Assembly (NCBI RefSeq): GCF_900445255.1
Contig: NZ_UAPU01000005.1
Span: 259,001-323,000 of the forward strand
Direction of reading: 5' to 3'
From: Anaerobiospirillum thomasii
GTDB lineage: Bacteria > Pseudomonadota > Gammaproteobacteria > Enterobacterales > Succinivibrionaceae
Length of the DNA: 64,000 nt
Notes under the pieces: model-generated
The model's input: the letters and a program-made list of their open reading frames with translations, nothing else
Told to the model about the DNA's origin: nothing
Databases searched by the model: none
In this document: in pieces, positions 57,644 to 64,000 of the stretch
Layout: the number at the start of each line of letters is the position of its first letter
How positions within the stretch are numbered: the first letter of the stretch is position 1
Program-made: the position numbers and the translations under genes

Positions 57644-59905
57644 ATGGATCAGAAAATTGAGCTTTTATGTAGAAAGCTTGGTATTGATGAGAATACTTTA
57701 AATGTCATGCTGGAGACTGGCAAGATCACCAAAGAAGAGGTAGAGCTTATTGCAGCTAAGGCCTATCAGGATGATCTTATGAACAATACTCTGCTTGCAA
57801 ATTTTCAGGCCAATCTTGAGGCATTTAAAAAGTACAACACTGCCATATACGAAAAGTTTAAGGATTACAGACCTAAACGCTCATTTGATTTTTTCAGCTG
57901 TGATGATGGCTCTGTCAATCTGCAGTATGTTGATGATCAGGAATTTTTATACAAAAGCACTACTCCTAAGGCCTACTGTCAGGAGCAGGTGGATAATTTA
58001 AGCAAGACTTTATACTTTGAGTTTTTACGCTATACAAAGCAGGTTGATGACTGCGGTCAGATCCATTATCGCTATGTCAATGAAGTTGTAGATCTGATTG
58101 AATCGATTGACAAGGATCTTCTCGGGGCCAGGGCTGATGATATTGAGGCCATACCACATGTAGTGCTTTTAGGTGTGGGTCTTGGCTATATTGTAGAGAT
58201 GCTCTACAGTCGTTTTGATATTGGTAATATGATTATTATCGAGCCTGATCCTGATATTTTCTATGCCTCTTTATACAGCTTTAACTGGGCTGCTCTTATT
58301 GAGTTTATACAGGAGAATAACAACCGTCTAACCTTTATGATAGATAAAACCTCAGAGGAGTATTTTTACGCTCTGTCCAATTACTATCATTCAAACGGCT
58401 GTTTCCTCTCAGCCTTTAAGTGCGTCATCAGCAGCTACAAGAGCAAGGCTATTGATGATTTTGCAGTTAAGGTCTATCCAAAGTTTTATATGTTCAGTCA
58501 GCTGCATGGCTTTATTGACGATATTCTCTTTGGTCTGTCAAATGGTGTGCACTGTATTAACGCAGGTTCAAACCTCGTGCGCAATGATGTGCTTTTAACC
58601 AAGGAGCAGCAGAGCTATCCTGTCTTTATAGTAGGCAATGGTCCATCTCTTGATGATGATATGGCTTTTCTACGTAAAAATCAGGACAGGGCTGTCATTA
58701 TTGCCTGTGGCACTGCTATTGATTCACTCTATCATGCCGGTGTTAAACCTGATTTTTATGTGGCAACAGAAAGAACAGCCCATGTGGCTGAGTCTTTGGC
58801 CATGTTCGATGGTACAGACTTTTTAGATGATGTAGTGCTGCTTACAGCCAACATGGTGCATCCATATACTTTAAAATACTTTAAAAAGAATATGGTTTTT
58901 GCCAAGGCCAATGAATTTTTACTGCCGGCACTGCATGCCAACTGCGGCGATATGACACGCTTTGCCAAATGGAAGAGCATACAGCATATAAATCCTTTAG
59001 TTTCAAACGCAGGAGCTGCTGTAGCTTTGCATTTAGGCTTTAAAGAGCTGTATTTATTTGGTATTGACAATGGCAAGGCTGTATCTAAAAAGCTTAGCCA
59101 CTCACAAAGCTCAGAGCTTTACAACGGCAGATATCAGGTGCCTGAGTATGGTACTGAGTACAACAATATTTCTATTGGCAACTTTGGCAATGAGATTGAG
59201 ACCAATCTTCTGTATGCCACCTCCTGTGAGTTTTTATCTTTGCTTATGGAGGCTGTAAAGGATGAGGCCACATGCTATAACTGCTCTGATGGTCTTGTCA
59301 TACGCCAGACTATAAGCAAGCACAGCTCTGATATAGATTTATCCGACCGACCACTGCCTGATAAAAAAGAGCTGGTGCGCTACATGCTTGAGGATATGAC
59401 CTTTAAGGCCCATTTAAGCGATGAGGAGATTAAAAAAGCCTTTAACACAGAGCGCTTTGACTATCTTGTCAACATGCTTATCTCTTCGTTGAAAAAGGAT
59501 TTTGTAAACCGCAAGGAGTTTACCTTTACGCTGCAGGAGCTCTCTGGCATACTGCGCAAGCTCGTCTACGGTCCTGATGTACTGTATGCCTCAACTGTTG
59601 ATTCATCCACACAGTTTTTCTTTGAGCAGGCCTCAATGCTCTGCTATAGAATCAAGGATGAAAAGAAAGCCATGTACTATGCCAACAAGGTTATAAAGCT
59701 GTATCTGAATTTACTTGAGGATAGTAAATATCTGTTTAAATTCATGCCAAATTACATTCAGTCAGAGCATTTAAAGCTTATTCACAATCGTATAGGTCTT
59801 GATCATAAAGGTAGCAAGGCCCCTTACTATGACACACCATATACTCTAAAGAAGGTAGGTGAGATGGGCGGCACCAAGGTTAAATTTGTCAAAAGGTATG
59901 AATAG
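57644..59905 (+). CDS. Maf-type flagellin glycosylation protein 1 (DUF115)
   Basis: A 753-residue protein of the motility accessory factor family. The central DUF115 domain, about residues 300-480, shows FIVGNGPSLDDDMAFLRKNQ, ACGTAIDSLYHAGVKPDFYVAT and LVSNAGAAVALHLGFKELYLFGIDNG. Maf proteins are linked to transfer of nonulosonic acid sugars onto flagellin Ser/Thr before export, in the cytoplasm. It sits between flagellin genes and is followed by a paralogue after 20 bases. The donor-sugar genes are not in this window. Confidence 0.9.
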   Translation: MDQKIELLCRKLGIDENTLNVMLETGKITKEEVELIAAKAYQDDLMNNTLLANFQANLEAFKKYNTAIYEKFKDYRPKRSFDFFSCDDGSVNLQYVDDQEFLYKSTTPKAYCQEQVDNLSKTLYFEFLRYTKQVDDCGQIHYRYVNEVVDLIESIDKDLLGARADDIEAIPHVVLLGVGLGYIVEMLYSRFDIGNMIIIEPDPDIFYASLYSFNWAALIEFIQENNNRLTFMIDKTSEEYFYALSNYYHSNGCFLSAFKCVISSYKSKAIDDFAVKVYPKFYMFSQLHGFIDDILFGLSNGVHCINAGSNLVRNDVLLTKEQQSYPVFIVGNGPSLDDDMAFLRKNQDRAVIIACGTAIDSLYHAGVKPDFYVATERTAHVAESLAMFDGTDFLDDVVLLTANMVHPYTLKYFKKNMVFAKANEFLLPALHANCGDMTRFAKWKSIQHINPLVSNAGAAVALHLGFKELYLFGIDNGKAVSKKLSHSQSSELYNGRYQVPEYGTEYNNISIGNFGNEIETNLLYATSCEFLSLLMEAVKDEATCYNCSDGLVIRQTISKHSSDIDLSDRPLPDKKELVRYMLEDMTFKAHLSDEEIKKAFNTERFDYLVNMLISSLKKDFVNRKEFTFTLQELSGILRKLVYGPDVLYASTVDSSTQFFFEQASMLCYRIKDEKKAMYYANKVIKLYLNLLEDSKYLFKFMPNYIQSEHLKLIHNRIGLDHKGSKAPYYDTPYTLKKVGEMGGTKVKFVKRYE

Positions 59906-59925
59906 GGACTTTGTGGAGATAAATC

Positions 59926-62085
59926 TTGTCTCTTAATCACAACTCTATAGGGGCAGAGTGTGGCTCTGCCCTGACTCAGGAGGCTGTTTTCAGGCGCTTT
60001 GATAATAATCTTAAGGCCTTTAAAGAACATGCCTCCTATCTTTATCCCTTACTTGAAAACTATAAGGTTAAAAGGCAGTTTGAGCTCGTGCAGGCTGAGG
60101 ATCTTAGTTTAAATCTGCGTTTTTTAGATGACGGCTCTTTATTTTATACAGCAAATACACCTTATAAAACCTGCAGCGAGCAGCTTGACTATCTTACACA
60201 AAGTCTTGTGTATGATGATCTTGAGTACTCTCATATTGATGATAATTTTGGACAGATTCATCATCGCTATGCCAATGAGGCTATTGCCTATCTAAAAGAG
60301 CATGCTCAGAGCTTAAGGGTACAAGATCTCTATGCCATGCCACACTGCGTACTCTTTGGCTGTGCTCTGGGCTACATGCCTTTAATGCTGCTTGAGAGAT
60401 TTGATATACGCTCTTTAGTCATAGTTGAGAACAATATAGATATTTTTTATGCCTCATTATTTACAATAGACTATGCCTCTATCTTTTTGCACATGCAAAA
60501 GAACAATGCTCAGCTGCACTTTATTATAAATGCAGATGTGCACAAGGCCTTTCGTGAGCTTTATACCTTTTACAATGACTATGGCTTTTTTCTCTCAGCC
60601 TTTAAATGTGTTATAGCCACAGGCATAAATAATGATATAAAGCTTTTAATTGACAGTCTGTATAACAGCAGCTCCAATCTTTTATCATCTGCAGGCTTTT
60701 TTGATGATCTGCTCTTTGGCTACAGTCACGGCATTGCGTGCATAAATAAACAAAGCTCACTTATACGTAATGATGTCTGTCTAAAAGGTGATATAGCCAG
60801 TCTTAAGATTTTTGTCATAGGCAATGGCCCCTCACTTGAAAAGGATATTGCCTTTATACGAGCTAATCAGGATAAGGCTCTTATTGTAGCCTGCGGCACT
60901 GCCCTTGAAAGTCTCTACAGTCTTGGGGTTAAGGCAGATTTTTATGTGGTAACTGAAAGACCTGACTATACAGCTGCCATGCTCGATATCTTCAAAGGCA
61001 CCAACTATTTAGACGATATAGTGCTTTTGAGTGCCAATATGCTCCATCCTGACAATCTTGATTACTTTGAGCACAAGCTTATTTTTGTTAAAGAGGATGA
61101 AGGACTTGGCACAGTGTTAAAGGCAGATGAGGGGTTGCACAGGATTTTTGATAACTGGGCTGGGGTTAATTATATAAATCCATTAGTTGGCAATGCTGCA
61201 CTTGCGTGTATCTTAAAACTTGGCTTTAAACAGATCTATCTATTTGGCCTTGATAACGGCTCACGCACGCAGACACAAAATCATGCATCATCGTCAAAGA
61301 TCTACAATGGCAGCTATAAGATAAATAAATTAAAAAGATATGATGCGCCGCTTATGGCAGAGGGTAACTTTGGTGGTCAGATCTTCTCAAATAGCCTGTA
61401 TGTAACATCAAAAGAAAATATGCAAAGATCACTGTCACTGCATGCTGAGGCTTTGTGTATTAACTGCTCTGATGGTATTTTAATTGATGGGGCTTTGGGT
61501 AGACACAGCAGTGATCTTGATTTTACTGATGAGCAGGTCATTGATAAAAAGACTGTTATTGAGCAGATACTATCTGATATGAGCTTTAAAGCCCATATTG
61601 ATGAGAGTGATCTAAACAGAGTCTTTGATAAAAATAAATTCAATCAGCTGTGCGACACTATAATTACTCTTTTAGACTCTAAAGCTGCATCACGTAATGA
61701 GCTTTTTTATGTAATCTCAAGAATTTCAGAGTTTTTAGGACGTATGAGTCTTGGTAGTGATGCTTTATATGCCATAGTTTTAAATGTAAGCTCACAGTTT
61801 TTCTTTTATATGGCCACTAAGGCCTTATATAAGATAAAAAATGAGCAGGAGGCATTAGAGCACAGCGGCAAAGTCATAGGTATATACAAAAACTTTTTGC
61901 AGGATTGCAAATATCTTTTCTCCTTTATGCCTAACTATATTGAAAATAAGCATCTAAAGCTTACAGGCAATAAGATTGGCCTTGATCATGATGGATCAGC
62001 TGCCCCAAGAAACTTTAGAGCCTTTAAACTCTTTAACGGTCCCGTAGAGCCTCTAGATAAGGCATTTGTCAAACGCTATGAATAA
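59926..62085 (+). CDS. Maf-type flagellin glycosylation protein 2 (DUF115)
   Basis: A 719-residue paralogue of the preceding protein, with FVIGNGPSLEKDIAFIRANQ, ACGTALESLYSLGVKADFYVVTERP and LVGNAALACILKLGFKQIYLFGLDNG. It uses a TTG start at 59926 with GGAG eight bases upstream, and it lacks about 30 N-terminal residues compared with protein 1. Both ends align with the paralogue (SSQFFF, FMPNYIENKHLKL), so this is a tandem duplication with clear divergence, perhaps for different flagellin acceptors. Confidence 0.88.
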   Translation: MSLNHNSIGAECGSALTQEAVFRRFDNNLKAFKEHASYLYPLLENYKVKRQFELVQAEDLSLNLRFLDDGSLFYTANTPYKTCSEQLDYLTQSLVYDDLEYSHIDDNFGQIHHRYANEAIAYLKEHAQSLRVQDLYAMPHCVLFGCALGYMPLMLLERFDIRSLVIVENNIDIFYASLFTIDYASIFLHMQKNNAQLHFIINADVHKAFRELYTFYNDYGFFLSAFKCVIATGINNDIKLLIDSLYNSSSNLLSSAGFFDDLLFGYSHGIACINKQSSLIRNDVCLKGDIASLKIFVIGNGPSLEKDIAFIRANQDKALIVACGTALESLYSLGVKADFYVVTERPDYTAAMLDIFKGTNYLDDIVLLSANMLHPDNLDYFEHKLIFVKEDEGLGTVLKADEGLHRIFDNWAGVNYINPLVGNAALACILKLGFKQIYLFGLDNGSRTQTQNHASSSKIYNGSYKINKLKRYDAPLMAEGNFGGQIFSNSLYVTSKENMQRSLSLHAEALCINCSDGILIDGALGRHSSDLDFTDEQVIDKKTVIEQILSDMSFKAHIDESDLNRVFDKNKFNQLCDTIITLLDSKAASRNELFYVISRISEFLGRMSLGSDALYAIVLNVSSQFFFYMATKALYKIKNEQEALEHSGKVIGIYKNFLQDCKYLFSFMPNYIENKHLKLTGNKIGLDHDGSAAPRNFRAFKLFNGPVEPLDKAFVKRYE

Positions 62086-62262
62086 AAAAGCTTTATATAA
62101 CAAGGATAAAGTAGGGAGAAGAGACTAAATTAAAGCAGGGTAAAGATGCACTTAAATACTTCATCCTACAATAGATATTAAACAAAAAAACGTTGTAAAA
62201 CAAAAACTTATTATCATATAAAGCATTATTTTTTAAAATATTAACAAAATATTGAAAAAAGC

Positions 62263-62290
62263 TAAAGTTGCTACCTGTAGCTGACGATAA
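62263..62290 (+). promoter_or_regulatory. Sigma-28 (FliA)-type promoter of flagellin 2
   Basis: TAAAGTTG, 12 bases, GACGATAA closely matches the flagellar late-gene consensus TAAAGTTT-N11-GCCGATAA. It lies about 40 bases before the flagellin 2 start. Confidence 0.7.
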
Positions 62291-62327
62291 TAAGTATATA
62301 AACAGAATTCATTTTAGGAGGCCCACT

Positions 62328-63239
62328 ATGGCTCTTTTTGTAAATACCAACGTTTCATCAATTAATGGCCAGCGCAATCTGACTAATGCTACCAACAATT
62401 TAAACACCACCTATCAGAGATTATCATCTGGTATGCGCATCAATTCAGCTAAAGATGATGCAGCAGGCCTACAGATTTCAGACAGATTAACCTCACAGAT
62501 CAATGGTTTAAATCAGGGTAACCGTAATACCAACGATGGCATAGCTCTTGCTCAGACTGCCGAGGGAGCCATGGATGAGATGACCACCATGCTGCAGCGT
62601 ATTCGTACTTTAGCTGTTCAGGCATCAAACGGTACTAACAATGCAAAGGATCGTGATGCTCTGCAACAGGAAGTAACTCAGCTGTCTCAGGAAATTACCC
62701 GTATCGCTGAACAAACCAAGTTTGGCGGCGAGCAGATTCTGGCAGCAGGTAAAACAGGAGGCCTTGTAAACACAACAGGTAAAGTTTCTATTCAGGTTGG
62801 AGCTTATCAGGGCGATAAGCTAGAGATGACATTCTACAGTAATGGTTTTACATTAAGTGCAATTGCTTCAACTGGTGGCGCTGGTCAGATTCAACAAAAT
62901 GTAAATGCTGATGGCTTAATTCTAGACGGTAGTGCAAGATTTTCAGTAAGTGGACAGACTATTGCTTCAGATGCTATTGCCGGTGTTGACAAGCTGATAG
63001 CTGCTGTAGACAAGCAGCGCGCACACCTAGGTGCTATGCAGAACCGTATGGAATCATCAATTCGCAATCAGTCAAATGTTTCCATGAACGTATCTGATGC
63101 CCGTGCCCGTATCCGTGATACAGACTTTGCCGAAGAGTCAGCTAAACTGTCACAGCAGACCATCATTCAGCAGGCAGCCTCATCCATGCTGACACAGGCC
63201 AACTCAAGACCACAGCTGGCTTTATCTCTGCTTGGCTAA
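62328..63239 (+). CDS. Flagellin 2 (no Cys)
   Basis: A 303-residue flagellin with the conserved N-terminus MALFVNTNVSSINGQRNL and C-terminus IIQQAASSMLTQANSRPQLA. It has Thr and Glu where flagellins 1 and 3 have Cys68 and Cys128 (RNTNDG, RIAEQT). The ATG at 62328, behind GGAGG, is used; codons further upstream run through the promoter region. It has a sigma-28-type promoter and its own terminator. Confidence 0.96.
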   Translation: MALFVNTNVSSINGQRNLTNATNNLNTTYQRLSSGMRINSAKDDAAGLQISDRLTSQINGLNQGNRNTNDGIALAQTAEGAMDEMTTMLQRIRTLAVQASNGTNNAKDRDALQQEVTQLSQEITRIAEQTKFGGEQILAAGKTGGLVNTTGKVSIQVGAYQGDKLEMTFYSNGFTLSAIASTGGAGQIQQNVNADGLILDGSARFSVSGQTIASDAIAGVDKLIAAVDKQRAHLGAMQNRMESSIRNQSNVSMNVSDARARIRDTDFAEESAKLSQQTIIQQAASSMLTQANSRPQLALSLLG

Positions 63240-63262
63240 TATCAATAAATTTTATATGTTAA

Positions 63263-63284
63263 GGGAGGCATAGGCCTCCTTTTC
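63263..63284 (+). terminator. Intrinsic terminator of flagellin 2
   Basis: GGAGGC and GCCTCC pair around a 4-base loop and run into TTTTC. Confidence 0.78.
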
Positions 63285-63322
63285 TTTTATAAAGTTTTAA
63301 TCCAAAGAAAATATATTTAAAG

Positions 63323-63338
63323 TTGGCACATATTTTTC
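63323..63338 (+). promoter_or_regulatory. Sigma-54-like promoter of flagellin 3
   Basis: TTGGCACATATTTTTC, the same block as before flagellin 1, with GG at -24 and TTTC at the -12 position. It lies about 75 bases before the start at 63412. Confidence 0.45.
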
Positions 63339-63411
63339 ATATTTGAGTTTTGATTGTTAAAAATTGCCGTTTCGGCAAAAATTAAAAGCAAAAATAACTC
63401 AGGAGAAAAAT

Positions 63412-64000
63412 ATGGCTCTTTACGTTAATACTAACGTTTCATCCATTAATGGCCAGCGTAAACTTACAAATGCAACCAATGCTCTTAACGTTTCATATCA
63501 GAGATTAGCATCAGGTCTTAGAATTAACTCAGCAAAAGACGATGCTGCTGGCTTGCAGATCTCTGACCGTTTAACCTCACAAATCAATGGTTTAGGTCAG
63601 GGAAACAGAAATTGTAATGACGGCATAGCCTTTGCCCAAACTATTGAAGGCGCCATGGATGAGATGACCAATATGCTGCAGCGCGTCAGAACTCTCTCCA
63701 TTCAGGCAGCTAACGGTACCTATTCAACTGAGGATAGAAAATCCATTCAGCAGGAGCTGACCCAGCTCTCAGTAGAAATCACCCGTATTGCCTGTAAGAC
63801 CACATATGCCGGCAAGACTGTATTAAATGGCTATGTACAAGGTAATGCAGCGCAGAATGCCAATACAATCATTGGATCAGATGGTAATGTAACCTTCCAG
63901 GTTGGTGCCAATGCCAATGACACCATTGCTGTAACAGGTATGTCCAAAGGCTTTGTTTTATCTTTTATTGCATCAATGGCAGGTACTATTCAGGCCAATC
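63412..64000 (+). CDS. Flagellin 3, N-terminal part (partial)
   Basis: The first 196 codons of a flagellin that runs off the right edge. It starts MALYVNTNVSSINGQRKL behind AGGAG and shares with flagellin 1 the Cys at positions 68 and 128 (RNCNDG, RIACKT), the segment IEGAMDEMT and the variable-region motif GANANDTIAVTGMSKGF. It is the closest relative of flagellin 1, and the two share their promoter block. Confidence 0.94.
   Translation, partial: MALYVNTNVSSINGQRKLTNATNALNVSYQRLASGLRINSAKDDAAGLQISDRLTSQINGLGQGNRNCNDGIAFAQTIEGAMDEMTNMLQRVRTLSIQAANGTYSTEDRKSIQQELTQLSVEITRIACKTTYAGKTVLNGYVQGNAAQNANTIIGSDGNVTFQVGANANDTIAVTGMSKGFVLSFIASMAGTIQAN

Overview
The window reads as a chromosome segment of an AT-rich, flagellated gammaproteobacterium, most likely a gut or rumen anaerobe of the Succinivibrionaceae type. 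This is an inference: the yoaA-tsaB pair, MepA, DusC, RlhA, YciB, UmuD and the bifunctional HisB are gammaproteobacterial, while the tryptophan operon and an orphan DhaM are less typical. No rRNA, tRNA or CRISPR array was seen.

Layout. Positions 1-4508 hold the end of a tryptophan operon, trpG(partial)-D-C-F-B-A, with trpC and trpF as separate genes. Positions 4747-10154 hold a group II intron (minus strand, no endonuclease domain) that lies directly behind the terminator of a chemoreceptor gene; its reverse transcriptase is split by a 3441-bp element encoding three overlapping tyrosine recombinases (a recombinase-in-trio, RIT, element). Positions 10233-17990 carry the chemoreceptor, mepA, two envelope genes, a MYG1-type gene, dusC and a small secreted protein. 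Positions 18870-30135 are a large autotransporter gene that appears switched off or decayed in three ways: a G10 tract near the start, a T9 tract at a second frame break, and a second RIT copy inserted into the last part of the beta-barrel. That second RIT copy is itself split by a 3989-bp IS21-like element carrying istA, istB and an unusual third gene for a KfrA-like DNA-binding protein, with a matching set of 18-bp palindromes.

Positions 30641-38625 are a minus-strand histidine operon, hisG-D-C-B-H-A-F-I, running straight into a terC/alx-like gene. Positions 39405-46390 are an accessory region: two damaged DUF4261 paralogues, a umuD-like gene with a small upstream partner, an orphan dhaM, an AAA ATPase of the DUF4143 type preceded by six repeats at 23-bp spacing, and a wrecked second group II intron. 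Positions 46420-50300 carry a drug/metabolite-type transporter, a SIMPL-domain protein and an ISL3-family insertion sequence with a frameshifted transposase. Positions 50300-55417 carry rlhA, yoaA, tsaB and a small unknown gene. Positions 55649-64000 carry yciB and a flagellin locus: three flagellin genes (the last running off the window) around two large Maf-type glycosylation genes.

How it fits together. The two RIT copies encode identical proteins, have exactly the same length once the IS21-like element and its 4-bp target duplication are removed, and lie in opposite orientation around about 13.6 kb. The mobile elements are nested (RIT in intron; IS in RIT in autotransporter), which gives a relative order of insertions. 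The flagellin locus looks like a surface-structure module with different promoter types for different flagellins and dedicated glycosylation factors.
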